This document shows positions 30,538 through 39,452 of a stretch of DNA of 64,000 nt, in pieces (the stretch's first letter is position 1; each line of letters opens with the position of its first letter). The stretch comes from Pantoea ananatis LMG 2665 (GTDB lineage Bacteria > Pseudomonadota > Gammaproteobacteria > Enterobacterales > Enterobacteriaceae). The notes beneath the pieces were generated by a model. That model did not search any database and was not told the origin of the DNA. It worked only from the letters and a program-made list of their open reading frames with translations. A program made the position numbers and the translations under genes. The stretch spans positions 744,001 to 808,000 of the forward strand of contig NZ_JMJJ01000004.1 in the NCBI RefSeq assembly GCF_000710035.2, written 5' to 3'.

Positions 30538-31071
30538 TCAGCAAGCAGATACCAGAAGCTGACCGGCATTTTTCCAGCTGATTCTGAATACCGGGGCATG
30601 ATCTGATGAAGGCATATCGGATAATGTTCTCTCCACAATGGTGCCCCCGAGGCGCTGATAAAAAGCTGTTGCCTGGGTGTTATCTTCAAACACCCATAAA
30701 TAGAGCGGTGACTCATCATCCCTGCTCTTGACCCATTCGGCTGCGCGACAGAGAAGTTGTTTTCCTACACCGTGACCACGTAGTGAAGAGCTTACATGCA
30801 GGCTGTCTATATAACAGCCCCACTGCGCGTCATAGTGGAGCTTAATACATATGAAGCCTTCAACCTTTCCATCATATTCAGCTACAAACACTGTTTCGCT
30901 TTCATTGCTCTGATTCAGTGCTGAGCGCCAGTGTGAAAGTCGATCTTTCTGCGCCTGATTTTCAAGGAAATCCGCAGACATCACTTTCGTGTAGGTATCT
31001 CTCCATCCGGCGGTGTGTAGATGTGCTATTGCATCGGCATCACTGTGCTGAGCCTGTCTTAAGTGAATCAC
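30538..31071 (-). CDS. GNAT-family N-acetyltransferase
   Basis: Acetyltransferase of 177 residues beginning IHLRQAQHSDADAIAHLHTAGW. The acetyl-CoA motif is SSLRGHGVGKQLLCRAAEW, preceded by YIDSLHV, with LWVFEDNTQATAFYQRLGG downstream, as in amino-group acetyltransferases of the PhnO/RimI type. GAGGTAACAGTG precedes the ATG. Standing between repeat copies, it looks like cargo of the accessory region. The substrate is unknown. Confidence 0.85.
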   Translation of the reverse strand: MIHLRQAQHSDADAIAHLHTAGWRDTYTKVMSADFLENQAQKDRLSHWRSALNQSNESETVFVAEYDGKVEGFICIKLHYDAQWGCYIDSLHVSSSLRGHGVGKQLLCRAAEWVKSRDDESPLYLWVFEDNTQATAFYQRLGGTIVERTLSDMPSSDHAPVFRISWKNAGQLLVSAC

Positions 31072-31228
31072 TGTTACCTCTCACAAACGCAATGGCGTTT
31101 CATGTTAGCAAAATCACATTCAGTCGAAAATCAGCTTACCAGGTTCAAACCATACATCACATCTTGCGCAAGGATGAAAATGAATCTGGAAAACTCATGG
31201 TGACAGAATGCTTACCTCATACGTAAAT

Positions 31229-31250
31229 GTCCGCTTCTGGCACAGGGCTG
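31229..31250 (+). repeat. Two-hairpin dispersed repeat, copy 2 (A hairpin, right arm lost)
   Basis: TGTCCGCTTCTGGCACA is intact, then the expected AAGCGGAC arm is replaced by GGGCTG, which instead pairs with downstream sequence. Forward orientation. Confidence 0.65.
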
Positions 31251-31264
31251 CTGTTGCAGCCCTG
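31243..31264 (-). terminator. Hairpin at the 3' end of the recombinase gene
   Basis: Nine-bp stem CAGGGCTGC / GCAGCCCTG with a 4-base loop, 6 bases after the minus-strand stop codon. No U-run on that strand. It overlaps repeat copy 2. Confidence 0.45.
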
Positions 31265-31270
31265 ACAAAC

Positions 31271-31873
31271 TTAGACTTCAATCGATTCAGAAATCTCTAA
31301 CGCATCATCGACTTCAATACCCAGATAACGGACCGTGCTTTCCAGTTTCTTATGACCTAACAGGAGTTGAATCACACGAAGATTCTTAGTTTTCTTGTAG
31401 ATCAGGTAAGGTTTTGTTCTTCTCATGGAATGTGTACTGTAAAGAGAATCTTCGAGACCAATTTTTGCTACCCACCCATGAAAAATTCGGTTGTATTGCC
31501 GGGGTGATATGTGTTGGTTAATACCGACCCGAGATCGGAACAGGTAGTCTTTACTGCGTAAATTGCCAAGCTTTATCAATGCAGAAACAGCCTCTCTTGT
31601 CCCTTTGGTTATCTCAAATTGGACAGGGCTGCCGGTTTTCTGTTGTAGCACCGTAGCTCTGCTTGAAACAGAGCTACCATATGCAACATCAGATACTTTG
31701 AGTTTTACCAGATCACAGCCTCGAAGCTTACTATCCAGGGCCATATTGAACAGAGCCAAATCGCGCGTTTTACCTTCCAGTTCAAGCCTGATTCGGATCC
31801 CCCAGATATGAGATATCTGAAGTGGTCTTTTTTGGCCGATGATACGGTCTTTGTTCCACGGTGATGTGTTCAT
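31271..31873 (-). CDS. Short tyrosine recombinase (integrase family)
   Basis: A 200-residue tyrosine-type site-specific recombinase lacking a long arm-binding domain, similar in size to FimB/FimE-type recombinases. Catalytic residues visible: Arg in SKLRGCDLVKL, Lys in the QQKTGSPVQFEI hairpin, HSMRR (His-x-x-Arg), His in LLLGHKKLESTVRYLG and its Tyr. ATG 31873 has AGGAG about 8 bases upstream. A B-type repeat hairpin lies in its upstream region. No att site or transposon ends were identified. Confidence 0.88.
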   Translation of the reverse strand: MNTSPWNKDRIIGQKRPLQISHIWGIRIRLELEGKTRDLALFNMALDSKLRGCDLVKLKVSDVAYGSSVSSRATVLQQKTGSPVQFEITKGTREAVSALIKLGNLRSKDYLFRSRVGINQHISPRQYNRIFHGWVAKIGLEDSLYSTHSMRRTKPYLIYKKTKNLRVIQLLLGHKKLESTVRYLGIEVDDALEISESIEV

Positions 31874-31911
31874 ACTCAAATCTCCTGAAATGTGGGTGAT
31901 CTGAGTATGGC

Positions 31912-31937
31912 TGTCCCTCATGAGCGAGAAACGGTCA
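31912..31937 (+). repeat. Two-hairpin dispersed repeat, copy 3 (B-like, degenerate)
   Basis: TGTCCCTC, then ATGAGCGAGA, then AACGGTCA: the B loop is intact and the arms are partly decayed. It sits 39 bases upstream of the recombinase start. Confidence 0.55.
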
Positions 31938-32190
31938 TTCAGGCTATCCGATCAACGGCCAGAGTTTAGAGCCCATTGCCAAAAATGAGACTTCTCTCTG
32001 CAGGTGATCCATTTACGGAAACGCAGGACTTGCACCAATAAAATGAGAGTTGGATCTGAGCTGCCTGTATTATTCTTTCTGAAGTTTCCTTCTTGAGAAG
32101 GCTTCTGTTGGAGTGCACAACCCCGTGCTTGCCCTTCGCAATGAGTGGATTGCTTCCTTGATGTACTCATCTGACCTCCACCTTGCCTCA
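31938..32190. other. Intergenic stretch, no supported gene
   Basis: The region between the recombinase and the chemoreceptor promoter holds one long minus-strand frame with no ribosome site, no recognised motif and unusual composition. I do not regard it as a gene. Confidence 0.4.
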
Positions 32191-32217
32191 TGAACCTTTT
32201 CTGAAAATTGCCGATAA
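32191..32217 (+). promoter_or_regulatory. Sigma-28 promoter of the chemoreceptor gene
   Basis: TGAA (32191-32194), exactly 15 bases, then GCCGATAA (32210-32217). The -10 is perfect and the -35 differs at one of four core positions. It lies about 115 bases upstream of the chemoreceptor start. Confidence 0.82.
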
Positions 32218-32332
32218 AACATTCACCGCAATCAAATCATGCGGCTCTGTACACATTACTTATCTTTCCTTTAAGGGAAGTATATTTCGTCAGCACCATG
32301 CATGAATGCTGACGCCTACACCAGGAATAAAT

Positions 32333-33985
32333 ATGAACAACATTAGAATCGGAGTGCGTCTCGGTATCACCTTCGGGTTTATGGCGCTCCTTGTTATGTT
32401 TATGGTGCTCATCGGCATCGTAAAAATTAATGCTCTCGGTAATGCCAATGATGACATATCAGGAAGTCTTTACACCAAAGCCTCCACTTCTCTGTCGATC
32501 CGTTACTACACATCAGATATGAGCCGGCTTGCGCGTAATGCGATTCTCCTTAAAGACGTTGCAAAAAGGGAAAAAGCCATCAGCGATTATCGCGGCGAAA
32601 GACATGAAGTTGACAGTCTTCTCAGTCTTATTGGTAAGCAGGTGAATACGCCCCAGGGAAGCGAAATTTTCACCCGCCTCAAGGCCCGTGCAGAACTTTT
32701 TCTGCCTTTCATTGATGAGGTGGTGGCACTTGCCCAACAGGGAAAAAGCGATGATGCCACCCAACTCCTGTTTGGCCCCCGTTACCAGACTCAGGGAGAC
32801 TTTATGGCGTCGCTGAAAGAGATGCAGACCTTCCAGGAGGCCCGAATGAGCTCTGCCGCTGCGCAGGCTCGCGCCGACCGTTCGGGTGCGCTGATGATGT
32901 TAGTTGTTGCCGGCGTGGTTGCGCTGTTGCTGGCCGCGGTATCTGCCTGGGTTATCACCCGGAGTATCACGCGGCCACTTAATGTGGCCGTTGAGGCCGC
33001 CCGCCGGGTGGCGCGCGGCGACCTTACTGGTACCGTCACTGCAGATCGTAAAGACGAAACAGGCATACTGCTGTCTGCCATCAGTGACATGCAGGCTTCG
33101 CTGATTAACACGGTCAGCCTCGTGAGAAGCAATGCAGAAAGCGTGGCATCCGCCAGTACCCAGATTGCCCAGGGCAACACAGACCTGTCGCAGCGTACCG
33201 AGGAGCAGGCCAGTGCCCTTGAACAAACATCAGCGACCATGACGCAGCTCGGCGTGACGGTAAAAAACAACGCAGACAATGCCCGTCAGGCCGGCCAGCT
33301 TGCTGTAAGCGTTCGGGACGTGGCAAATAAAGGCAACGAGGCCACCACGGCCATTACCGGCACAATGAAATCTATCAGCGAAAGCTCCGGCCGTATCGCT
33401 GAAATCACCGCCGTCATTGACGGCATAGCTTTTCAGACCAACATTCTGGCGCTGAACGCCGCAGTGGAAGCGGCCCGTGCCGGCGAGCACGGCCGGGGAT
33501 TTGCGGTGGTGGCAAGCGAGGTCAGGTCACTGGCACAGAGAAGCGCTTCGGCTGCGGGTGAGATTCGGCAGCTGATTGCAGCCAATGCTGATACTGTGGG
33601 ACAGGGTAATGCACTGGTGATTCACGCGTCTGAAACGATGTCAGGAATTCTCTCCGCCGTAGGAAAGCTCACAGACACTGTTGAAGAAATCAACTCCGCC
33701 AGTGCCGAGCAGGCTCGTGGGATTGAGCAGGTAGGCATTGCCGTTACGGAGATGGACACGACGACACAGCAGAATGCTGCACTGGTTGAAGAGTCGGCCT
33801 CCGCTGCTTCAAGCCTCAGGGAGCAGGCGGAACGGCTTCTACAGGCTGTGTCTGTGTTCAGTCTGAGTGGCCCTTCTGCGCTTTCCGTTGCTCATGTGCC
33901 CGCCACGGTTGTAAAGCCGGGTTTTAAAACCGCAGCTGTAAAAACCCGCGCGGAAGACGAAGACGGAAGCTGGACGCATTTCTGA
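32333..33985 (+). CDS. Methyl-accepting chemotaxis protein
   Basis: Transmembrane chemoreceptor of 550 residues. One membrane segment at about 10-31, a periplasmic four-helix ligand-binding domain (about 35-185), a second segment at about 190-210, and HAMP after it. The cytoplasmic signalling domain carries the invariant tip [20 protein letters not shown]. It ends in SWTHF, which fits the xWxxF tether for CheR/CheB at the extreme C-terminus. AGGA lies 8 bases before ATG 32333. No other chemotaxis genes are near, but the sigma-28 promoter places it in the motility regulon. The ligand is unknown. Confidence 0.93.
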   Translation: MNNIRIGVRLGITFGFMALLVMFMVLIGIVKINALGNANDDISGSLYTKASTSLSIRYYTSDMSRLARNAILLKDVAKREKAISDYRGERHEVDSLLSLIGKQVNTPQGSEIFTRLKARAELFLPFIDEVVALAQQGKSDDATQLLFGPRYQTQGDFMASLKEMQTFQEARMSSAAAQARADRSGALMMLVVAGVVALLLAAVSAWVITRSITRPLNVAVEAARRVARGDLTGTVTADRKDETGILLSAISDMQASLINTVSLVRSNAESVASASTQIAQGNTDLSQRTEEQASALEQTSATMTQLGVTVKNNADNARQAGQLAVSVRDVANKGNEATTAITGTMKSISESSGRIAEITAVIDGIAFQTNILALNAAVEAARAGEHGRGFAVVASEVRSLAQRSASAAGEIRQLIAANADTVGQGNALVIHASETMSGILSAVGKLTDTVEEINSASAEQARGIEQVGIAVTEMDTTTQQNAALVEESASAASSLREQAERLLQAVSVFSLSGPSALSVAHVPATVVKPGFKTAAVKTRAEDEDGSWTHF

Positions 33986-34051
33986 TCGGTGTACAACGCC
34001 TGCTGCTGACGTGATGCAGTTAAGACTGAATGCTTTCGATAAAATGGTTAA

Positions 34052-34075
34052 ATTTCTCCGGCTCGCCGGAGAAAT
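34052..34075 (+). terminator. Hairpin after chemoreceptor gene, possible terminator
   Basis: Perfect 10-bp stem ATTTCTCCGG / CCGGAGAAAT with CTCG loop, 66 bases after the stop codon. The following sequence lacks a T-run. Confidence 0.45.
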
Positions 34076-34141
34076 ATCAGAGGCATAAAGATGTTAACCG
34101 GACAAAATTACACGTCATTAATGCATTCAGATCCCAGCTAA

Positions 34142-34165
34142 GTCCGCTTCTGGCACAAAGCGGAC
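34142..34165 (+). repeat. Two-hairpin dispersed repeat, copy 4 (perfect A hairpin)
   Basis: GTCCGCTT, loop CTGGCACA, AAGCGGAC: a perfect 8-bp stem. This is the reference form of the A hairpin. No linker or B hairpin follows. Confidence 0.85.
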
Positions 34166-34386
34166 ATCATTTTCAGCAAGAAAAGTAAAAAGCGAAAGCC
34201 GAATTAACGATCTTCCGACAATCGGCCTGTGGCAGCAAGAGTCGCACGTCATTAGGGTGATGAATTGATCGGAAGCGGTGGGCCCGGAAAGAGGGTTAGC
34301 ATTGTACTGACCATCGGTTGTCTCTCCGCGCCACTGAATAAAGCACGACCAAAACAGCCGTGCCTTATCAGGCTAAAGGAAAAGGG

Positions 34387-35661
34387 CTATTGCAGCTTAA
34401 TGCCTTTCGTTTCGGGTGCCATCCACACGACAACCATCGCGGCGATAAAGGCCACAACGGTAGTCGCCAGCCCTGCGGTAAATCCTCCTATGCTGGCAAC
34501 ATAGCCAATGAGTAGCGGCGCAATAAACCCACCTAAGCGACCGCCGTTATAAGCCAGACCCATTAAAAAGCCGCGTGACTGTGTGTCGCCAATCATTTCG
34601 GCAAGGAACGGCCCGGAGCCGGCAAAGATGCCGTTTACACCAAACCCCGCCATAAAGATGGCGGCCATCAGAATCAATGGCTGAGTTGTCGCCAGATACA
34701 GGCCGACTGCCACAGCGCCGATAAACAGGTAGATCAAAAACATGGGTCTGCGTCCCCATTTATCTGCCAGGAGTGAAAACACAAGGAAGCCGGCAATCGC
34801 ACCTGTTTGTAAGGCCAGTACAAATTTCAGGCTGTGCAGGAAATCAAGATGCTTCACTTCACGAAGATAGGTGGGCGTCCAGGTGAAAACCCCCCAGAAC
34901 AGATACTGAATGAAAAAGATAAAGGTAAAGGCCAGTAACAGTCCTTTGAGGTTTGTTTTGCCCGACCGCGCCGTTTGGGTCGGTCTGTTAATCCGTTCCC
35001 GCTGGCGTGCCAGCCACACTGGCGATTCAGGCGTGATATAGGCAATGACCATCATGATAAAAACCGGCAAGGCGCCAATCATGAAAAGGTATCGCCAGCC
35101 GCCGTTTTCCAGTTTGCCTGTCATCGCCGTGACCAGTGCCGTCAGCCCAATCGCTAAAATGGCCCCTACCGGCAGTCCCATTTGCATCAGTGCACCACCC
35201 CGGGCACGGCGTTCAGGACGCCATGTTTCGGCGATGAGTGCTGCGCCAGAGGTCCACATCCCACCCATTCCCAGTGCCCCGCAAAATCGCAACAAAACAA
35301 AGGTTTGTTGATGATGAGAAAAGGCCAGGAGTCCTGAGAAAAGCGAATAGATCGTAATACAAATGAAAGCGGTTCTGACCCGTCCGATTTTGTCGGCGAC
35401 CATCCCGAACAGAATGCCGCCAATGATCTGTCCGCCAGCCGTGGTGCTGATAAACAGACCCAGTTCAGTTTTGCTGACAGCAAACACCACGCCAAGCACA
35501 GGCAATAAAAGCGATAGCAAAAATGAGTCATAGCTTTCAAAAGCCCACCCGAGCCCACCCAACGCGAGCGTTCGTTTTTCTGCCGATGTTTGAGAGAGTG
35601 TCAGGTTGGCTTCATTCTGTTCCAGTGGATGAGCCTCATGCGGTCTTGATTTGATATTCAT
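34387..35661 (-). CDS. MFS transporter (metabolite:H+ symporter type)
   Basis: Twelve-segment inner membrane transporter of 424 residues. MFS motif A appears as GMVADKIGRVRTAF after the second segment and again as SLLADKWGRRPMF after the eighth. The N-terminal ALGGLGWAFESYDSFLLSLLLPVL resembles the metabolite:H+ symporter/AAHS group for organic or sugar acids. ATG 35661 has GGAG seven bases upstream. Its start lies 26 bases inside the end of the lactonase-like gene, so the two are translationally coupled and likely share a substrate. Confidence 0.88.
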   Translation of the reverse strand: MNIKSRPHEAHPLEQNEANLTLSQTSAEKRTLALGGLGWAFESYDSFLLSLLLPVLGVVFAVSKTELGLFISTTAGGQIIGGILFGMVADKIGRVRTAFICITIYSLFSGLLAFSHHQQTFVLLRFCGALGMGGMWTSGAALIAETWRPERRARGGALMQMGLPVGAILAIGLTALVTAMTGKLENGGWRYLFMIGALPVFIMMVIAYITPESPVWLARQRERINRPTQTARSGKTNLKGLLLAFTFIFFIQYLFWGVFTWTPTYLREVKHLDFLHSLKFVLALQTGAIAGFLVFSLLADKWGRRPMFLIYLFIGAVAVGLYLATTQPLILMAAIFMAGFGVNGIFAGSGPFLAEMIGDTQSRGFLMGLAYNGGRLGGFIAPLLIGYVASIGGFTAGLATTVVAFIAAMVVVWMAPETKGIKLQ

Positions 35662-36706
35662 CAGCATTCTCCAGGGAAGATAAGCGATAGCTTAACGCTG
35701 CGGTGCGCCAGAAAAGATGTGCTTTTTCCTCGACGGACGCGTGCTCCGCCAACCGTTTGCAGGCGTTCCAGAAAACGCCATAGCTGAACATGCCTTTGTC
35801 GACCGGAAAATTGCTTGCAAACATACAGCGCCTGACGCCGAACGTTTCGACCAACGTTTCAAACAGTGGCCGCCAGGCGAGACACAGCGCCCGCGAGTCT
35901 GGCGGTGTGGCGCTTTGTGCGAAGGGAAAGCCCATGACAGTCATACCAAAGCCGCTGATCTTCATGCTCACGTTTGGCCGTTCAGCCAGAGCGGTAATGG
36001 ATTTTTGCCACGCCTGAAAGGCGGTATCCCTTTTGCTGGCATAAGGCCCCGTGCCGAGCGGCCCGCCGCAGTGGTCCACAATGATATGAAGATCGGGCAA
36101 CGCATCTGCCAGCGCAATAATGTCATCAAGCTGGGTGTGGTAAACCCAGACATCCAGCGAAAGTCCGTTCCGGACAAGGCAGGCTGCGCCTTTGCGAAAT
36201 GCGGTAGTGGTGGCAAGGCCAGCAGGGGGTGTGACAGGGCTTGATACAACGCGAGGATCACTGTGCCAGGCAAGCGGATTACGCAGCCCTCGTAAACGTC
36301 CACCAGAGCGCGCCATCATGAGTTCAATGACGGGTTGCAGGTCATCCTCTGCCAGCAAACTGACACCACCCACTATCGCTTCGCAGCCTGATGCCTTGCC
36401 ATAATGGCCACTGTCAAACATAGCGGCAGCGCCGCTCGCGAACTCAACCTCACCGACTGGCCTGAAGGTTTCTGGTCCGTTACGGCGCAGCATGGAACGG
36501 CACTGCACATAAACCGTCGACAGAACCCGGTGTCCGGACTGCTCAATATCGTGGCTGAAATCAGGAACCAGATAACGTCCTGACTGGCGATCCCATAAGT
36601 GATGATGAGCATCGACTATCGCCAGATCGGGCATCAACGCTTTTTCGTGATGCAGTGCCAGCCAGTTTTCTCTGACAGGCAAATGCGGTGCATTAACTGT
36701 CTCCAT
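35636..36706 (-). CDS. Amidohydrolase-2 family hydrolase (lactonase-like)
   Basis: Metal-dependent TIM-barrel hydrolase (COG3618 type) of 356 residues. This family includes sugar lactonases such as L-fuconolactonase and 2-pyrone-4,6-dicarboxylate hydrolase. The metal motif DAHHHLWDR lies near residue 32. IIVDHCGGP and CMFASNFPVDKG are the later conserved barrel segments. GGGGA lies just before the ATG. With the overlapping MFS gene, a lactone- or sugar-acid-uptake role is the best guess; the exact substrate is not determined. Confidence 0.84.
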   Translation of the reverse strand: METVNAPHLPVRENWLALHHEKALMPDLAIVDAHHHLWDRQSGRYLVPDFSHDIEQSGHRVLSTVYVQCRSMLRRNGPETFRPVGEVEFASGAAAMFDSGHYGKASGCEAIVGGVSLLAEDDLQPVIELMMARSGGRLRGLRNPLAWHSDPRVVSSPVTPPAGLATTTAFRKGAACLVRNGLSLDVWVYHTQLDDIIALADALPDLHIIVDHCGGPLGTGPYASKRDTAFQAWQKSITALAERPNVSMKISGFGMTVMGFPFAQSATPPDSRALCLAWRPLFETLVETFGVRRCMFASNFPVDKGMFSYGVFWNACKRLAEHASVEEKAHLFWRTAALSYRLSSLENADEYQIKTA

Positions 36707-36966
36707 CGCTTCCCCTTATGCTTTTTAACCGCGTCTGTTTTGACGTTGCTCACAGGGCTCAGAAGCCAGGCTGAATGCAACTCAGGGTTTACAGGGTAAA
36801 ACTGTGTTTTACAGAATGAATCGACTATAAAGTCATTTCCTGAGGGCAAGCCAGTAAAAAGAGAATGTTAATCGTGTAAATAAGGTGTTAATCACAAATA
36901 GCCTTTATTAACACCAAAGTTGCGTTTCAGAGGGAACATCCAGGTGCAAACTTTACGTATCAATCA

Positions 36967-36990
36967 GTAGAACATGGGCGAAAAGCGGAC
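36967..36990 (+). repeat. Two-hairpin dispersed repeat, copy 5 (B hairpin, left arm lost)
   Basis: ATGGGCGAAAAGCGGAC retains the B loop and right arm; the left arm is GTAGAAC instead of GTCCGCT. Forward orientation. Confidence 0.5.
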
Positions 36991-37056
36991 GTTGGCCATT
37001 CATATATCTATGATTTTTACGTTGACTTGCTTAGATGGATACCATTAATTCAGAGA

Positions 37057-37170
37057 CTAATTGGCATGCTCTGAGGTTGCATATGTTGATTTATAACGTT
37101 TTTGGGCGGCCTTTTCGCCGCGCTGCTTCAGCGTGGCCAGCAGCTCGAAGGGATGGGGGGCCGCCTGGCC
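37057..37170 (-). pseudogene. C-terminal remnant of an unidentified gene
   Basis: A 37-codon stretch ending in TAG with enterobacterial codon use, containing PHPFELLATLKQRGEKAA and KRYKSTYATSEHAN. No start or ribosome site. Family not recognised; it may come from a mobile element, but that is a guess. Confidence 0.3.
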
Positions 37171-37206
37171 TGCACCCCAATAATCACAGCAATGCTGAAA
37201 TATCAA

Positions 37207-37270
37207 TGTCTGCTCCTGGCACAAAGCGACTATGCGTAGGTGATGTCTGCGATGAGCGAGAATTGGATGT
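37207..37270 (+). repeat. Two-hairpin dispersed repeat, copy 6 (A plus B, degenerate)
   Basis: A hairpin TGTCTGCTCCTGGCACAAAG (37207-37226, then CGACTATG), a 12-base linker region, and B hairpin TGTCTGCGATGAGCGAGAA with a decayed right arm (37244-37270). The A-linker-B order is what defines the composite unit. Forward orientation. Confidence 0.65.
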
Positions 37271-37437
37271 TTTACCCATAAATCATCCTGACGTTTGGGT
37301 GGGTCATAAATTGCTTAACGCTACGATAATAAAGCTGGGTTAAACATGAGATCCATTCGGCGCGCGTCTGTTTTTACGCAACGATTGCCTTTGGTGAAGG
37401 AAAAGCCATTATATCTTTTTAGGTTAAAGGATTTTCT

Positions 37438-38133
37438 ATGCGTGATTCTGCAAGCAAATCAATCGGGCTGCTCCTGTTCCCAGCGCTTACTCAGCTTGAT
37501 CTTACCGCGCCATATGAAGTTTTCGTCAGGGCACCCAATACAAAGGTTCATCTCATCTGGAAAAACCTGGACCTTGTTGTTTCCGATCGTGGTATGGCTA
37601 TACAGCCAACGACCACTTTTAACACATGCCCACAACTGGATGTAATTTGTATCCCCGGAGGGCCTGGTCAGATAAACCTAATGGATGATGAAGACGTTCT
37701 TTCATTTATCCGTTTCCAAAGTGAAGAAGCAAAGCTGGTGACTTCTGTATGCACTGGTTCGCTGATTCTGGGCGCAGCAGGACTTCTGGATGGATATAAA
37801 GCAACGACGCACTGGGCTTCTCTGGACCAACTCGCTCTGTTAGGTGCGGAGCCGGTTAATGAGCGCGTCGTCCGTGACCGTAACCGTATAACCGGCGCAG
37901 GTGTCACTTCAGGTATAGATTTTGCGCTCACCGTTGTATCAGAAATGCACGGGAGCAGTATTGCTGAAAATATTCAACTGCATATGGAATATGATCCCGC
38001 ACCGCCGTTTACCTGTGGCTCGCCTCGAACTGCATCTGAAGAGCAGTTAAAAAAGGCGCGGGAACAAACAGCGCCATTTATTGAAAAGAGGCGACAGGCG
38101 ACGTTAAAAGCCGCAGCCAGACTACAGAAATAA
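37438..38133 (+). CDS. DJ-1/PfpI family protein (isonitrile-hydratase-like)
   Basis: DJ-1/PfpI fold protein of 231 residues. The nucleophile-elbow Cys is in VTSVCTGSLILGAAGLL, followed by ATTHWASLD. The opening IGLLLFPALTQLDLTAPYEVF and the ICIPGGPGQ segment match the isonitrile hydratase (InhA) group, which hydrates isonitriles to N-formamides. The activity is inferred by family only. AAAGGA lies 6 bases before the ATG. A Lys/Arg-rich tail (KKAREQTAPFIEKRRQATLKAA) follows the core. Confidence 0.85.
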   Translation: MRDSASKSIGLLLFPALTQLDLTAPYEVFVRAPNTKVHLIWKNLDLVVSDRGMAIQPTTTFNTCPQLDVICIPGGPGQINLMDDEDVLSFIRFQSEEAKLVTSVCTGSLILGAAGLLDGYKATTHWASLDQLALLGAEPVNERVVRDRNRITGAGVTSGIDFALTVVSEMHGSSIAENIQLHMEYDPAPPFTCGSPRTASEEQLKKAREQTAPFIEKRRQATLKAAARLQK

Positions 38134-38176
38134 GGCTTAGCGAAAGAGGGGAGTTCCCTTTTCGACTTTCACTCCC

Positions 38177-38200
38177 CGCGCCTGGCACAAACCGGACATG
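38177..38200 (+). repeat. Two-hairpin dispersed repeat, copy 7 (A hairpin, left arm lost)
   Basis: CCTGGCACAAACCGGACATG keeps the A loop and right arm; the left arm is degraded to CGCG. Forward orientation, within the 3' region of the DJ-1 gene. Confidence 0.5.
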
Positions 38201-38372
38201 TCCATCAGCAACGCCCGCATTAAACCGGGCAGCGGACAACGCGATCTCACGCTCTGCACGAGTGCTTGAAACCTGCCCGGCCAACGGCGCTCATAATGAT
38301 AAGGCGCATTATTAAGATTATGCTCCAGCCAGATATGTTGAGGATCGGCGGATAACCGATCCTGTTGGCGCG

Positions 38373-39266
38373 TTATTTAAGATCCAGATCTGCAATCACA
38401 CCTGCGACATCGGCAATATCTTCTTTCGACAACGGCAGCAGGGGACGAGGCAGACAGTCTGGATCGGTAAGCCCGAGTATGCCTGCTGCAGCGGCGATTA
38501 CACGGATGCTTCCCCCATGTTTACGAAACAGCGCCCATAAAGGTTCCAGACGGGTAGTGAAGGCAGTCACGCGTTCATGGTCGTTAACTGCGGCGGCCTG
38601 CGTAATTTGTTTGGCGGTTTCCGGAAACAGACCACCGCAAACGGAATACCAGACTTCACAACCGGCATTTAACCCCAGACCGGCACTGGCGTCACCGCTG
38701 ATACCAATGGTCATGCCAGGACGAAGATGTTGCCGTAATGCATTGACCCGTTCAGCCGCAGCAACGGGATGATCCGATACGCCTGGAATTTTAACTGAGC
38801 GAATGCCCTTCAGTGACGACAGCTGCCCGTGCAGTTCATCTGTGAACGTGAAATGCGTGGTCCGTGGGTTGTCATAAACACAAACCGGGACTGAAACATG
38901 TCGGGTAACCGTCTCATAAAACGCATAAACCTCTTCATTACGCAGCGGCTGGTAGCTCATCGCCGGAAGCAGCAACGCATCAGCGCCTGCAGACTGCGCA
39001 TCTTCAGCCAGATGCAGCACGGCATCGGTGCTCATTGCACCCACGCAAACCATCATGGGGATTTGCCCGGCAATCTGACGGGCGAGCGTTGCGACGCGTT
39101 TACGCTGTTCCCTGCTCAAATAGGCATAGCTGCCGGTTGAACCCAGAATACCCAACGAATCGACACCGGCTGCCGTCAGGCGAGCCAGAATCTTAGTCAA
39201 TCCCTCTTCATCGACACCACGCGCCGTGACAGGTGTTAACGGGAAAGCAGACAAACCGGTAAACAT
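38373..39266 (-). CDS. DapA-family aldolase/dehydratase
   Basis: TIM-barrel Schiff-base enzyme of the dihydrodipicolinate synthase/N-acetylneuraminate lyase family, 297 residues. Catalytic Tyr is in CVYDNPRTT and Schiff-base Lys in RSVKIPGVS; the pyruvyl-binding GILGSTGSYAYL replaces the usual GTTGE loop. This is not DapA itself: the gene is in the accessory region beside catabolic genes, so a 2-keto-3-deoxy sugar acid aldolase or related role is likely. GGAG lies 7 bases before the ATG. Confidence 0.85.
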   Translation of the reverse strand: MFTGLSAFPLTPVTARGVDEEGLTKILARLTAAGVDSLGILGSTGSYAYLSREQRKRVATLARQIAGQIPMMVCVGAMSTDAVLHLAEDAQSAGADALLLPAMSYQPLRNEEVYAFYETVTRHVSVPVCVYDNPRTTHFTFTDELHGQLSSLKGIRSVKIPGVSDHPVAAAERVNALRQHLRPGMTIGISGDASAGLGLNAGCEVWYSVCGGLFPETAKQITQAAAVNDHERVTAFTTRLEPLWALFRKHGGSIRVIAAAAGILGLTDPDCLPRPLLPLSKEDIADVAGVIADLDLK

Positions 39267-39335
39267 TCAGTTTCTCCAGAGCAGAGTTGAAGGCGTTATT
39301 CGCCGATGAGGGTGACGTGACACTGCAGCCGGGCC

Positions 39336-39452
39336 TTATTTCTTCAGGCCTTCGGTCAGCATCGTCTCCGCGTCATGAAGCTGCTCAGGTGGCATCTGAG
39401 GCAGACTTTCCAGAATAAACCACATGTGTTCAGCTTCAACGCTTAAGCGCGT
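39336..39452 (-). pseudogene. C-terminal remnant resembling a MarR-family regulator
   Basis: 38 codons ending in TAA, containing RTRLSVEAEHMWFILESLPQ and EQLHDAETMLTEGLKK. This looks like the C-terminal dimerisation helices of a MarR-type regulator; the DNA-binding part is missing. It lies just upstream of the DapA-family gene on the same strand, so it may be the dead regulator of that locus. The rest of 39267-40043 holds no supported gene. Confidence 0.4.

Larger units (their letters stand above)
33986..34386. other. Intergenic region with hairpin and repeat
   Basis: No gene. Contains a 10-bp perfect hairpin and the best-preserved copy of the A repeat hairpin, both listed separately; the remainder shows no structure I can name. 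Confidence 0.5.
36707..37437. other. Accessory intergenic region with two repeat copies and a gene remnant
   Basis: No intact gene. Holds repeat copies 5 and 6 and a short minus-strand coding remnant (37057-37170). The open frame at 37035-37343 on the plus strand crosses the repeat and is not regarded as a gene. The promoter of the lactonase gene should lie in 36710-36850. Confidence 0.5.

Noticed and set aside
31952-32191. 79-codon frame upstream of the recombinase
   Set aside because: Low-complexity start, no motif, ends in the sigma-28 promoter region.
37035-37343. 102-codon plus-strand frame
   Set aside because: Runs through a dispersed repeat and over a minus-strand remnant with better codon use.
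38373-39266. Lysine-biosynthesis DapA
   Set aside because: Accessory location, altered pyruvyl loop (GSTGS) and catabolic neighbours point to another family member.
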